From NCBI RefSeq assembly GCF_019216885.1, contig NZ_JAAQRC020000002.1:248001-312000 (forward strand): DNA of 64,000 nucleotides, given 5' to 3'. The stretch is from Methylobacterium sp. SyP6R. Lineage in GTDB: Bacteria > Pseudomonadota > Alphaproteobacteria > Rhizobiales > Beijerinckiaceae. Under the pieces are notes generated by a model that was given only the letters and a program-made list of their open reading frames with translations, was not told the DNA's origin and searched no databases. A program made the translations under genes and the position numbers. Positions 1 through 9,487 of the stretch are shown piece after piece (the stretch's first letter is position 1; every line of letters begins with the position of its first letter).

Positions 1-2
1 AT

Positions 3-3000
3 CGCGTGACCCGCGCCTCGGCGCTCATCCTCACCGGATCGGCGGAGGCGGCCAGCAACGTTACCCTCTATGACGGAGGCACCGCAAACCCGGTCGGCAC
101 GGTGGAGGCCGACGGCACCGGGGCCTGGAGCCTGACCCTCCTGGGGGCGGTCGAGGGCGGGCACACCTTCACGGCGACGGCGATCGACCCGGCCGGCAAC
201 ACCTCCGCGGCATCGGCGGCGCTCACCGTGACAGTGGATCGTACGATCGCCGCGCCGCTCGCCCCTGCGCTGGACGCCGGCTCCGATACCGGCGCGAGCG
301 CGACCGACCACGTCACCCGCCTTCTCGCACCGACCCTGACCGGAACCGTGGAAGCGGGCGCGCAGGTCTGGCTCTACGAGGGCAATGCCCTCATCGGCGC
401 GACGACGGCCGATCCCACGGGGATCTGGCGGATCAGCCAGGGTCTGGCGGAGGGCACCCACATCCTTTCGACCCGGGTGTTCGACGCGGCCGGCAACAGC
501 GCGGCTTCCTCCGGCAGCCTCACCGTCACGATCGACGCCACGGCACCGGGCATTCCCTCCACCCCCGTCCTGGCGGCAATCTCGGATACGGGCGCCTCGT
601 CGAGCGATGGCGTCACCCGGGCCACGACGCCGATCCTGAGCGGATTGGCCGAGCCGGGCAGTACCGTGCTGCTCCTCGAGGATGCGTCACTCGTCGGCAC
701 GGTCGTGGCAGACACGTTCGGCGCCTGGACGCTCGCCACGGGTTCGCTTGCGGATGGGACCCACACGCTGACTGCGCGATCGGTGGACCTCGCCGGCAAC
801 CCGTCCTCGGCCTCGACCGCCCTGACGGTGACGGTCGACACGGCCAACCCGGATGCCCCGGTCATCACCAGTGCGGCGCTCACCAAGAGCGCTGCCCCGG
901 CCGTGACCGGCACGGCGGAGGCCGGCTCGACGGTGACCGTCACGGTGGGTGGAGCAACCTACGCCACGACCGCGACGGGCGGAGCCTGGTCGCTCGACCT
1001 CGCCACCGCCACGCCGGTCACCGGCACGCTCAGGCTCGACACGAACGGTCGCAACGCGATCTCGGTGACCGCCAAGGATGCGGCGGGCAACGTCTCCGCG
1101 GCCGCAACGCAGTCCCTGGTCATCGATACCGCCGCTCCAGGTGCGCCCGCCGTCACATCGTCGGCGCTCACCAACAGCGCGACCCCGACCCTCACCGGCA
1201 CGGCGGAGGCCGGATCGACGGTGACCGTCACGGTGGGTGGTGCAACCTACGCCACGACCGCGACGGGCGGAGTCTGGTCGCTCGACCTCGCCACCGCCAC
1301 GCCGGTCACCGGCACGCTCGCTCTCGACCTCAACGGCCGCAACGCGATCGCGGTGACCGCCAAGGATGCGGCGGGCAACGTCTCCGCGGCCGCAACGCAA
1401 TCCCTGGTCATCGATACCGCCGCTCCAGGTGCGCCCGCCGTCACATCGTCGGCGCTCACCAACAGCGCGACCCCGACCCTCACCGGCACGGCGGAGGCCG
1501 GATCGACGGTGACCGTCACGGTGGGTGGTGCAACCTACGCCACGACCGCGACGGGCGGAGTCTGGTCGCTCGACCTCGCCACCGCCACGCCGGTCACCGG
1601 CACGCTCGCTCTCGACCTCAACGGCCGCAACGCGATCGCGGTGACCGCCAAGGATGCGGCGGGCAACGTCTCCGCGGCCGCAACGCAATCCCTGGTCATC
1701 GATACCGCCGCTCCAGGTGCGCCCGCCGTCACATCGTCGGCGCTCACCAACAGCGCGACCCCGACCCTCACCGGCACGGCGGAGGCCGGATCGACGGTGA
1801 CCGTCACGGTGGGTGGTGCAACCTACGCCACGACCGCGACGGGCGGAGTCTGGTCGCTCGACCTCGCCACCGCCACGCCGGTCACCGGCACGCTCGCTCT
1901 CGACCTCAACGGCCGCAACGCGATCGCGGTGACCGCCAAGGATGCGGCGGGCAACGTCTCCGCGGCCGCAACGCAATCCCTGGTCATCGATACCGCCGCT
2001 CCAGGTGCGCCCGCCGTCACATCGTCGGCGCTCACCAACAGCGCGACCCCGACCCTCACCGGCACGGCGGAGGCCGGCTCGACGGTGACCGTCACGGTGG
2101 GCGGGGCGACCTACGCCACGACCGCGACGGGCGGAGCCTGGTCGCTCGACCTCGCCACCGCCACGCCGGCGACCGGCACGCTCGCTCTCGACCTCAACGG
2201 CCGCAACGCGATCGCGGTGACCGCCAAGGATGCGGCGGGTAACGTCTCCACGGTCGGGACGCAGTCGCTGGTCATCGACACCACAGCCCCCTCCGCCACC
2301 GTCCGGTTCGAGGATGCCGACATCGGCGCCGGCGAGCAGACCGACGCCGCCTTCCTCCTCACCAGCCTCGATGCCGGCGACAGCTTCACCTGGACCATCA
2401 CCTCGGCGGGCGGCGGCCAGATCTCCGGGAGTGGCACCACCACCACCGGCACCACCCGCGTCGGCGGCCTCGACCTGTCCGGCCTCGCCGACGGCGCCCT
2501 CACGCTCACCCTCGGCCTCACGGACCCGGCCGGCAACGCCGCCGGGCCCGTCACCGCGGCGGCCCGGAAGGCGACCGCGACCGACCCGGTCACCCCGCCG
2601 AAGCAGACCATCGACGGCGCCACCGTTGACACCGGCGTCACCGTCGCATCCGACGGCAGCCGCATCGAAACGGTCACCATCGCGGCGACCGATGCCGGCC
2701 GCGTCGAGGACGGCACCACCGCCAATCCCGATCTGGCCGACGTGCCGGTGGTGCGCGAGACCCTCGTCGACCCGCAGACCGGACAGCCCACCAGTCTCAC
2801 CAGCCTGACCGTCAGCGTCCCCACCGGCGTCGGCGTCGCGGCCACCGGCAATACCAGTCGACTGACCCCCGACCAGGCGCTGACCGGCCTGACCGGCCTG
2901 ATCGCCGCCATCAAGGCCCGCACCGAACCGGGCAGCACCTCGCAGACCGACCTGACCGGCGGCGGCTCCGGCTTCCTCGGCGGGCTGCCCAACCAGGCAC

Positions 3001-4523
3001 AGCTCCTCGTCCGCACCATCGACATCACGGCACCGGGCGTCACCCCCGGCCAGCCGGTGCAGATGCGGGTCAACGGCAACACCCTGGGCGGCACCGGCAC
3101 CGCCAGCACGACCCCGACCGCACTGGTCTTCGACACCACGGCGGTGGCCGGCCCGGTCACCATCCGCCTCGACAACGTGGAGTTCGCCGCGGTGGTCGGC
3201 AACGCCACCATGGTGGGCGGCGACGGCCGGCAGGTCGTCTACGGCGACACCAACCAGCAATACCTGTATCTCGGCGCCGACGACGACATCCTGCATGGCG
3301 GCGGCGGCAACGACACCGTGGCCAGCGCCGCGGGCAACGACACGCTCTACGGCGACGAGGGCGAGGATCTCGTGGCCGGCGGCGAGGGCGACGACTGGCT
3401 GCGCGGCGGGACCGGCCGCGACACGTTGTTCGGCGAGACCGGGAACGACGTGCTGTTCGGCGAGGACGACGACGACTTCATCGGGGCCGGTGCGGGTAAC
3501 GACTTCGCGTCGGGCGGCTCCGGCAACGACGAGGTGCACGGCGAGGACGGCAACGACGTGCTGTTCGGCGACGAAGGCCGCGATGGGGTCTATGGCGGGG
3601 CCGGCGACGACCTGGCCTATGGCGGCACGGGCGACGACTTCATGCAGGGCGGGACCGGCCGCGACACGCTGTTCGGCGAGACCGGCAACGACGTGGTGTT
3701 CGGCGAGGACGACGACGACTTCATCGGGGCCGGTGCGGGTAACGACTTCGCATCGGGCGGCTCCGGCAACGACGAGGTACACGGCGAGGACGGCAACGAC
3801 GTGCTGTTCGGCGACGAAGGCCGCGATGGGGTCTATGGCGGGGCCGGCGACGACTGGGCTTACGGCGGGACCGGCAACGACGTCGTGCTGGGCGGCGAGG
3901 GCCGGGACGTGGTGTTCGGCCAGGACGGCGACGACCTGGTGCGGGGCGAGGCGGGCGACGACTTCGTGTCGGGCGGCTACGGTCGTGACGTGGTGGAGGG
4001 TGGGTCGGGCAACGACCTGGTCTACGGCGACGATGACGACGACGTGGTGCTGGGCGGTGAGGGCGACGACGCGGTGTTCGGCGGGACCGGCAACGACCTG
4101 GTACTGGGCGAGGCGGGCAACGACCGGGTCGCGGGCGAGCAAGGCAACGACACGCTGCTGGGCGGTGCAGGAGGGGATGGCCTGAGCGGTGGCGAGGGCG
4201 ACGACGTGCTGTTCGGTGGCGATGGGGCCGACCTTCTGTTCGGCAATATCGGCAGCGATACGCTGGAGGGCGGGCTCGGCTCGGACGTGTTCGGGTTTGG
4301 CCGCTGGGACGGTTCCGACCTGATCCGGGACTTCGTGGTTGCAGGTCCGGAGGCGGACGTGATCGCGTTCAACGGCGGCGTCGTGGGGTCATTCGAGGCG
4401 CTGCAGGGGGCATTGACCCAAGTGGGCTCCGACACGGTGCTCAGGTACGGGGCGGGCGACGTGCTCACGCTGCAGAACGTGCAGGCCTCCAGCCTCAGCG
4501 CGGCGAACTTCATCTTCGGCTGA
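3..4523 (+). CDS. Giant Ig-like/RTX type I-secreted protein, 3' part
   Basis: The reading frame is open to the left edge, so the N-terminus lies outside the window; about 1,505 residues are visible. The first two thirds are bacterial Ig-like modules of about 90-96 residues with AGNxS signatures and T-V-D-T-type ends. A linker follows, and from about residue 1,075 there are glycine/aspartate-rich RTX calcium-binding nonapeptides (GGxGNDxLxG) up to about residue 1,440. The last 60 residues (SDVFGF, then a hydrophobic beta-rich tail ending NFIFG) look like a C-terminal type I secretion signal. Family knowledge suggests a calcium-folded, cell-surface or released adhesin exported by an ABC/MFP/TolC system; no such exporter is visible here. 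The exact biological role cannot be read from the sequence. Long antisense frames across this gene are by-products of its repeats and high GC. Confidence 0.9.
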   Translation, partial: RVTRASALILTGSAEAASNVTLYDGGTANPVGTVEADGTGAWSLTLLGAVEGGHTFTATAIDPAGNTSAASAALTVTVDRTIAAPLAPALDAGSDTGASATDHVTRLLAPTLTGTVEAGAQVWLYEGNALIGATTADPTGIWRISQGLAEGTHILSTRVFDAAGNSAASSGSLTVTIDATAPGIPSTPVLAAISDTGASSSDGVTRATTPILSGLAEPGSTVLLLEDASLVGTVVADTFGAWTLATGSLADGTHTLTARSVDLAGNPSSASTALTVTVDTANPDAPVITSAALTKSAAPAVTGTAEAGSTVTVTVGGATYATTATGGAWSLDLATATPVTGTLRLDTNGRNAISVTAKDAAGNVSAAATQSLVIDTAAPGAPAVTSSALTNSATPTLTGTAEAGSTVTVTVGGATYATTATGGVWSLDLATATPVTGTLALDLNGRNAIAVTAKDAAGNVSAAATQSLVIDTAAPGAPAVTSSALTNSATPTLTGTAEAGSTVTVTVGGATYATTATGGVWSLDLATATPVTGTLALDLNGRNAIAVTAKDAAGNVSAAATQSLVIDTAAPGAPAVTSSALTNSATPTLTGTAEAGSTVTVTVGGATYATTATGGVWSLDLATATPVTGTLALDLNGRNAIAVTAKDAAGNVSAAATQSLVIDTAAPGAPAVTSSALTNSATPTLTGTAEAGSTVTVTVGGATYATTATGGAWSLDLATATPATGTLALDLNGRNAIAVTAKDAAGNVSTVGTQSLVIDTTAPSATVRFEDADIGAGEQTDAAFLLTSLDAGDSFTWTITSAGGGQISGSGTTTTGTTRVGGLDLSGLADGALTLTLGLTDPAGNAAGPVTAAARKATATDPVTPPKQTIDGATVDTGVTVASDGSRIETVTIAATDAGRVEDGTTANPDLADVPVVRETLVDPQTGQPTSLTSLTVSVPTGVGVAATGNTSRLTPDQALTGLTGLIAAIKARTEPGSTSQTDLTGGGSGFLGGLPNQAQLLVRTIDITAPGVTPGQPVQMRVNGNTLGGTGTASTTPTALVFDTTAVAGPVTIRLDNVEFAAVVGNATMVGGDGRQVVYGDTNQQYLYLGADDDILHGGGGNDTVASAAGNDTLYGDEGEDLVAGGEGDDWLRGGTGRDTLFGETGNDVLFGEDDDDFIGAGAGNDFASGGSGNDEVHGEDGNDVLFGDEGRDGVYGGAGDDLAYGGTGDDFMQGGTGRDTLFGETGNDVVFGEDDDDFIGAGAGNDFASGGSGNDEVHGEDGNDVLFGDEGRDGVYGGAGDDWAYGGTGNDVVLGGEGRDVVFGQDGDDLVRGEAGDDFVSGGYGRDVVEGGSGNDLVYGDDDDDVVLGGEGDDAVFGGTGNDLVLGEAGNDRVAGEQGNDTLLGGAGGDGLSGGEGDDVLFGGDGADLLFGNIGSDTLEGGLGSDVFGFGRWDGSDLIRDFVVAGPEADVIAFNGGVVGSFEALQGALTQVGSDTVLRYGAGDVLTLQNVQASSLSAANFIFG
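853..2292 (+). repeat. Five tandem 288-bp Ig-like module repeats
   Basis: Five consecutive units of 288 bp (96 codons) start near 853, 1141, 1429, 1717 and 2005. Units two to four are essentially identical at the DNA level, while the first and last have diverged at both edges. This pattern suggests recent unequal recombination or gene conversion and makes the copy number prone to change or assembly collapse. Confidence 0.95.
3411..3896 (+). repeat. Tandem 243-bp duplication in the RTX region
   Basis: A block of 81 codons starting at 3411 is repeated starting at 3654 with only a few substitutions in the first 200 bases. It covers nine RTX nonapeptides, so the calcium-binding array grew by block duplication as well as by single-turn repeats. 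Confidence 0.85.
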
Positions 4524-4699
4524 GGACCGAAAGCGCCCGGGCCGTCTCGCGATCGCGCGGCGGCCCGGACGCCCGTGTTCGAGGCTCGTGGTGCCCACCA
4601 GAGCTGTCGCCGATCCCGCGGCCGATGACGCGGTTTCTTGTACCTGATGTGTGGCCGCAAGCTGCTACGGCAGGGGCATCCGGCGCTCTCACGGTTTCC

Positions 4700-5362
4700 C
4701 GGTCCGGCGCCCACCGCCACAACGCCGAGGGGCTGGCAGGGCTGAGCGACCGCACGGCGCCGGGCCGCGCTCGCCAAGCTGACCCTTGAGCGGAGGCAAG
4801 CTCTGGTCGCCCTGGTCGAGGCGGGACCGGACGTCGACAAGGATGGCGTGGTGCGCTGGCGCCGGGTCGACCTGCAGGCGCGCAGCGAGGAGCTGTTCGG
4901 GGTCGAGATGCACGAGCGCACGGTCGGCAAGCACCTGGCCGAACTCGGCTTCGTGCGGCTCTCGGTGCGCCCGCATCATCCCAAGGCCAGCGACGAGACC
5001 CGGGAGGCTTCCAAAAATAGCTTCGCCGCGCGCGTGGCGGAGATCTTGCCCGAGCCCGCCCGCTCGAGATCTGGTTCCAGGACGAGGCGCGCGTCGGCCA
5101 GCAGGGCACTCTGACGCGGGTCTGGGCGTGCAAGGGGACGCGCCCGCGGGCGCCACGCGACCAACGCGGCAAGTGGACGTATCTGTTCGGGCGGCCTGCC
5201 CGGCGCGCGGCACTAGAGCCGCCTTGGTGCTGCCGACGGTCAACACCACGATGATGTCGCTGCTGATTCCGTTCTCGAATTTTCGCCAAGCCTCTGGCTT
5301 GAAATCGAAGATTCGAGGTGGATCAATGGCCCGATGCGTCAGAATCTTGGGCCATTGGTATC
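4700..5362 (+). pseudogene. Decayed IS630-family transposase
   Basis: Translation of about 4705-5260 in shifting frames matches the intact IS630 transposase at 48.6 kb (shared segments RVDLQAR, FGVEMHERTVGKHLAELGF, SFAARVAEILP). About 10 bp are missing after the codons for EPAR, which breaks the frame, and homology stops near 5265, so the DDE C-terminus is lost. A sequence at about 5350-5361 (GGGCCATTGGTAT) matches the right inverted repeat of the 48.6-kb copy at 12 of 13 positions and may be its old right end. The relic is useful because it reads continuously through the site where the 48.6-kb copy is frameshifted. Confidence 0.85.
5274..5317. repeat. Hairpin element, copy 1 of 2
   Basis: CTCGAAT pairs with ATTCGAG and an inner CAAGCC pairs with GGCTTG around a TCT loop. 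The left half, including TTTTCGCCAAGCCTCTG, recurs at 58857 just behind the second Dpp operon. It is probably a small mobile or structural repeat. Confidence 0.6.
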
Positions 5363-5463
5363 ATACGAAATCCGGAAGATCACTTCCGGATTTCGTATCA
5401 TCAGCCCGCGCGGCGCCTGAGCGAAGCCGCTTTCCGCATCGCGAAGCGATCAATCGGAAAGCG
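5363..5463. repeat. Family-1 palindromic element, copy A
   Basis: Two hairpins are joined by a conserved spacer. The first has perfect 16-bp arms (5363-5378 and 5383-5398, 4-nt loop). The second has CGCTTTCCG/CGGAAAGCG arms enclosing ATCGC-GAA-GCGAT. The spacer AGCCCGCGCGGCGCCTGAGC recurs in copy B at 21.6 kb and, inverted, in copy C at 62.2 kb. Confidence 0.8.
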
Positions 5464-5519
5464 TATCAGTGGCTGGAAAGCGGAATAAGCCCTCGCAGCG
5501 CACTCGCATGCACGGGGGA

Positions 5520-5960
5520 TTATCCGCGGATCGCCGAGATCAGCGCTCCAACCCCGACGATCTGGATCATCCAATTCATGGTGTAGGCTAGAGTCTGCAA
5601 GCTCATGTCGGTTCTGACCTTTGCCAGAGTTCGTGCCGGGAAGTGTCTCGCCCCATCCGGGCCTTCAACGTGCCGAACGGAGGCTCCACGATCCGGCGAC
5701 GGATCATCATCGCGTCCCGAATCCGGTCGAGCCGCTCCTGCATCGCATCGAGCACGCCCTCGTACATCCAGCGCTCGACCCGTCTCGTCCTCGTAGGCGT
5801 GCGGCGAGGTTCGAGCGCACAACCCGCGCAGGCGGCCGGGCGCCGGTCGTGGTTCATGGCGTCATCCTCGGCCCGGCGGTCGGACCGGGCCGCCCCCTTG
5901 GTCAGGTGCTGGCCGGCGGGGCAGGTACGGCGTAGGCGACGATCCCGGTCGGGGTAGAGC
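5520..5960 (-). pseudogene. IS1182-family transposase relic, C-terminal part
   Basis: On the minus strand two overlapping frames carry pieces typical of the C-terminus of IS1182-type DDE transposases: CPAGQHLT, then RWMYEGVLDAMQERLDRI, RRRIVEPPFGTLKARMG, and RTLAKVRTDMSLQTLAYTMN. The frame shifts after the FGTLK segment, and the N-terminal two thirds are absent. No inverted repeat was recognised at either side. The fragment lies between family-1 copy A and the IclR gene. Confidence 0.8.
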
Positions 5961-6124
5961 TTCGCCTCACCCCTCCCCTCAACCTCGGCCGCACCGATCG
6001 AGCGCGCGTCACGGGCATCATCGTCCGCCGAGGCGAGATCGGCGACGACATCTTTGAAGAGCGGCAGCCGCGCAACGCACCGGGCGTAGAGTGGTCGGTG
6101 GACGGCGCGACGCGGCCGACGCCC

Positions 6125-6934
6125 CTACCGGCCGACGCCGGAACCGTCGACGCGCTCGCGCTCCATGAGGTCCGCCTCGCGCCGCAGCGCTTCGGCCAGT
6201 TCCGTCTCCCGCGCTTGCACGCGGGTGGACAGCGCCGCGATGCTGAGCGCCGCCACCGGCCGGCCGGAGGCGTCCCTCACCTGCACGCCGATGGCACCCA
6301 TCGTCTCGATCACACGGTCCAGGAGCATGACGTAACCGCGTGCCCGCGAGGCCTGGACGGCGTCCCTGATCTCCGGAACCCCGAGACGCGGATAAGGCCC
6401 GAGGCGCTCGGCGACGATGCCGAGGATCGCCTCGATCTCGCGGTCGGGCAGCCAAGCGAGGAGCGCCATCGATCCTGCCCCCACCCCGAGGGGGCGGCGG
6501 CTGCCGATATCGAGGTAGTTGGCCCGGATCGGGTAGGAGCCGACCTCGCGGTCGATGCACACCGCCTCGACGCCGCTGCGCACCGAGAGCAGGACGGTGT
6601 CGCCCGACATTTCGGCCAGGCGCATCAGGCTCGGCCGGGCGAGGGTCCGCAGGTCGTCGGACCGCCCGCTGCTCGCCGCGAGCGCGGTCAGTTCGGGACC
6701 GGGGCGCCAGCGCCGCCCGTCGGACGCCCGGGCGGCAAAGCCCTCCTGAGCGAGCGTGTCGAGGATTCGCAGGGCCGTGACCTTGTTGAGCCCGGTCTCG
6801 GCGGTAATCTCGCTGAGCCGCCGCGGCGTCGCGGCGGCGAGCGCGCGCATCACCGCGCAGACCTTCTGCACGGCATTGGGCTCGCCGGGCGCGGAGGGTT
6901 TGCACGGGGGCTCGTCGGGCATGCGACCGCTCAT
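6125..6934 (-). CDS. IclR-family transcriptional regulator
   Basis: This 269-residue protein has an N-terminal winged helix-turn-helix (residues about 20-80, recognition helix around NKVTALRILDTL). An IclR effector-binding domain follows (about 90-260), with the usual D-R-E-V-G-S and G-x-G-x-x-M-A-L-L-A-W segments. Its ATG overlaps the livF stop codon by ATGA, so it is the last gene of the Liv operon and is translated with it. The position suggests that it senses the transported compound or a product and controls the operon. The effector is unknown. Confidence 0.9.
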   Translation of the reverse strand: MSGRMPDEPPCKPSAPGEPNAVQKVCAVMRALAAATPRRLSEITAETGLNKVTALRILDTLAQEGFAARASDGRRWRPGPELTALAASSGRSDDLRTLARPSLMRLAEMSGDTVLLSVRSGVEAVCIDREVGSYPIRANYLDIGSRRPLGVGAGSMALLAWLPDREIEAILGIVAERLGPYPRLGVPEIRDAVQASRARGYVMLLDRVIETMGAIGVQVRDASGRPVAALSIAALSTRVQARETELAEALRREADLMERERVDGSGVGR

Positions 6935-7665
6935 GCCGCCTCGGTCCCGCCGAGGTAGATCCGGCGCAGGAGGGCGCTGTCCTGCAGATCGCCGGCACTC
7001 CCCTCCCCGGCGATGGCCCCGGCATCGAGGAGATAGCCGTGGCCGGCATGGCGCAGGGCCTTCTCGACGAGCTGCTCCACGAGGAGGATGGCCGTCCCGG
7101 CGCGGGCGAGGCGGGCCGCCACCTCGAGGATGCGGTCGACCACGATCGGGGCGAGCCCCCCGGAGGGCTCGTCGAGGATCAGGAGGCGCGGACCGGCGAT
7201 CAGGCCCTGCGCGACCGCCAGGATCTGCTGCTGGCCGCCGCTCAGGCGCGACGCCTGCTGGTGGCGGCGCTCGGCCAGTTCGGGAAAGTCGGCGTAGATG
7301 CGCTCCAGGGTTTCCCGCGAGGCGCCCTCCCGCCCCGCATAGGTCCCGACGCGCAGGTTGTCCTCGACGCTGAGCGTCGTGAAGACCCGGTGGCCTTCGA
7401 GCACCTGGACCAGGCCGGCCCGCACGATGTCGCCCGGGCTCGCCCGGGTGATGTCGACGCCCGCGAAGCGCACACGGCCGCGCTGCTTGGGGATCAGGCC
7501 CGAGAGGGCGTGCAGGATCGTGCTCTTGCCCGCGCCGTTGCGCCCGAGCACGACCACGAACTCGCCCTCGTGCACGGCGAGGCTCACCCCGTGCACGACA
7601 TGCGCCTTGCCGTAGGCGACGTGGAGATCCTCGACATCCAGGAGGACCGCACCGGCACGGGACAT
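6931..7665 (-). CDS. livF: ABC transporter ATP-binding protein, LivF type
   Basis: This 244-residue ATPase belongs to a branched-chain-amino-acid-type (HAAT) importer. Walker A is GRNGAGKS at residues 41-48, the signature LSGGQ is at 141-145, and Walker B with the following DEPSGGL is at 161-171. The length and the LVQVLEGHRVFTTLSVEDNL segment are typical of LivF. The ATG at 7665 starts 2 bp behind the livG stop, and the 3' end overlaps the IclR start. The substrate cannot be deduced from this subunit; many such systems carry amides, urea or aromatic acids rather than amino acids. Confidence 0.92.
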   Translation of the reverse strand: MSRAGAVLLDVEDLHVAYGKAHVVHGVSLAVHEGEFVVVLGRNGAGKSTILHALSGLIPKQRGRVRFAGVDITRASPGDIVRAGLVQVLEGHRVFTTLSVEDNLRVGTYAGREGASRETLERIYADFPELAERRHQQASRLSGGQQQILAVAQGLIAGPRLLILDEPSGGLAPIVVDRILEVAARLARAGTAILLVEQLVEKALRHAGHGYLLDAGAIAGEGSAGDLQDSALLRRIYLGGTEAA

Positions 7666-7667
7666 CG

Positions 7668-8438
7668 TCAGGCTCCCAGGTAGACGCGGACCACCTCGGC
7701 GTCGCGGCGGACCTCGTCGGGGCGACCGTGCTTGATCAGGCGGCCGCGGTCCAGGGCGGTGACGCGGTCGCAGACGCGGAACACGAAGTCGGTGTGATGC
7801 TCGACGAGGAGGATGCCGACGCCGCTCTCCCGGATCGCCCCGAGGATGGCGGCGAGATGGCCGATCTCGGCGCCGGTGAGGCCGCCGGCCGGCTCGTCGA
7901 GGAGGAGGAAGCGCGGGCGCAGCGCCAGCGCCCGGGCGATCTCCAGGAAGCGCTGCTCGGCGTGCTCCAGAAGGCTCGCGCGCCGGCCGATCGCGTGGCC
8001 GAGCCCGATGCCGTGGACGAGGTCCGCGGCGTGGGCGCGGATCGCGCGCTCCTCGCGCCGCGCCGCCGACCAGGCGAGGGCCGCCGCGAGGAAGCCCGCG
8101 CGCACCTCGCGCCAGGCGCCGAGCATCGCGTTGTCGAGCACGCTGAGGGAGGGAAGCAGCCGCGGCTTCTGGAAGGTGCGGGCGATGCCGAGCCGCGGCC
8201 GGCTCTGGACCGAGCGCCGGGCGAGCGAGGTGCCGTCGAGCTGCACGTCCCCGCCATCCGGGCGGTAATAGCCGGACAGCAGGTTGAGGAGCGTGGTCTT
8301 GCCCGAGCCGTTGGGGCCGATCAGCCCGTGAATCTCCCCCGGGCGGAGGTCGAGGGTGACGCCATCGAGAGCGGTGACGCCGCCGAAGCGCTTGGTGATC
8401 GCCCGCGCGCCAAGGGCGTCGGTGGCGTGCGCGCTCAT
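7668..8438 (-). CDS. livG: ABC transporter ATP-binding protein, LivG type
   Basis: This 256-residue ATPase has Walker A GPNGSGKT at residues 41-48, the LivG hallmark GIARTFQ near 84-90, and Walker B LLLDEPAGGL near 178-187. The ABC signature is unusual: the family normally has L-P-Y/H-G-Q-Q/E-R, but here residues 157-163 read LEHAEQR, so the conserved glycine is an alanine. The following EIARAL is normal. The start ATG overlaps the livM stop (ATGA), which indicates translational coupling. It should pair with LivF under the LivHM membrane pair. Confidence 0.9.
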   Translation of the reverse strand: MSAHATDALGARAITKRFGGVTALDGVTLDLRPGEIHGLIGPNGSGKTTLLNLLSGYYRPDGGDVQLDGTSLARRSVQSRPRLGIARTFQKPRLLPSLSVLDNAMLGAWREVRAGFLAAALAWSAARREERAIRAHAADLVHGIGLGHAIGRRASLLEHAEQRFLEIARALALRPRFLLLDEPAGGLTGAEIGHLAAILGAIRESGVGILLVEHHTDFVFRVCDRVTALDRGRLIKHGRPDEVRRDAEVVRVYLGA

Positions 8439-9487
8439 GGCAGGGCCTCCCGGGCCAGCGGCGCCGGCGCGGTCGCGTCCGGCTCGCGGGGCGACGCGCC
8501 GAGCGCCCGGCGCAGGCGGGCGAGATCGGGCCGGACCTCGTGGCTGCCATGGGGCTCGGGCCGCAGGCGGCTCGCGAGGGTGGCGACGAGGCGGCCGATG
8601 CCGTCCGGCACCAGCAGCACCACGACCAGGAGGGCGAGGCCGTAGAAGAAGTTGCCGAGCCGGGCCAGCGGCGCCACCATCTCGGGCAGGGCGGTCAACA
8701 TGGCGGTGCCGATCAGCGGGCCCAGGATGCTGCCGCGCCCGCCGATGATGATGCAGACGAAGAAGAACAGGCCGATGTCGAACACGAACGTGTCCGGCGT
8801 GATGTAGGTCTGGAGCGCGGCAAACAGCGCGCCCGCGACCCCGGCGGTGACCCCGGAGAACACGAACACCGTGAGCTTGGCCCGGAACAGGTTGACGCCG
8901 ACCGAGGCCGCCGCGACCTCGCTGTTGCGCACCGCGATCAGCCCGCGCCCCCACATCGACCGCGCCACGCTCCAGGTCATGGCGGTGACGGCGGCACCGA
9001 GAGCGAGGATGAGGGCATACTGGCCCCGCGGGCTGTCGAAGGGCGCCGGGAAGCCCGGCACCGACAGGCCGGTGCCCCCTCCCGTGAGGCCGCCCCAGGC
9101 GAGGGACAACTCGCCGACGATCAGCGCGAAGGCCATCGTCACCATGGCGAAGTAGAAGCCCGGCAACCGCAGGGACGGCAGCCCGAGGAGAAGGCCGCCG
9201 AGGCCCCCGAGCGCGCCGCAGAGCGGCAGGGCCAGGAAGGGATCGAGGCCGACCGTGCCGGCGAGGATCGCGAAGCCGTAGGCGCCGACGGCGAGGAGCC
9301 CGACATGCCCGATCGAGAGCTGGCCGGCAAAGCCCACCACGAGGTTGAGGCCCGCGACCAGGACCCAGTAGGCGCCGATCAGGGAGGCGAGGTGCACCTG
9401 GTAGAGGTCGCCCGACCAGGCCGGCAGGGAGGCGAGCGCGAGGACGGCAAGGAGCGTCAGGCCGACGCGGAGGCTGGGGTGGGACAT
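8435..9487 (-). CDS. livM: ABC transporter permease, LivM type
   Basis: This 350-residue, very hydrophobic inner-membrane protein has about nine or ten predicted membrane segments. It carries the LivM signatures LNLVVGFAGQLSIGH and an EAA-like loop around RGLIAVRNSEVAAASVGVN. Its start codon shares one base with the livH stop (TGATG) and its stop overlaps livG. The hydrophilic C-terminal tail after residue 310 is rich in proline and arginine. Confidence 0.92.
   Translation of the reverse strand: MSHPSLRVGLTLLAVLALASLPAWSGDLYQVHLASLIGAYWVLVAGLNLVVGFAGQLSIGHVGLLAVGAYGFAILAGTVGLDPFLALPLCGALGGLGGLLLGLPSLRLPGFYFAMVTMAFALIVGELSLAWGGLTGGGTGLSVPGFPAPFDSPRGQYALILALGAAVTAMTWSVARSMWGRGLIAVRNSEVAAASVGVNLFRAKLTVFVFSGVTAGVAGALFAALQTYITPDTFVFDIGLFFFVCIIIGGRGSILGPLIGTAMLTALPEMVAPLARLGNFFYGLALLVVVLLVPDGIGRLVATLASRLRPEPHGSHEVRPDLARLRRALGASPREPDATAPAPLAREALP

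Noticed and set aside
1141..2292. CRISPR-like array because of regular direct repeats
   Set aside because: The 288-bp units are in-frame protein repeats without spacers; no short repeat-spacer pattern or cas gene is present.
687..4142. A 1,151-codon open frame on the minus strand opposite the giant repeat protein
   Set aside because: It is an antisense by-product of repetitive GC-rich codons; the plus frame has clear Ig-like and RTX domains and the antisense peptide matches no fold.
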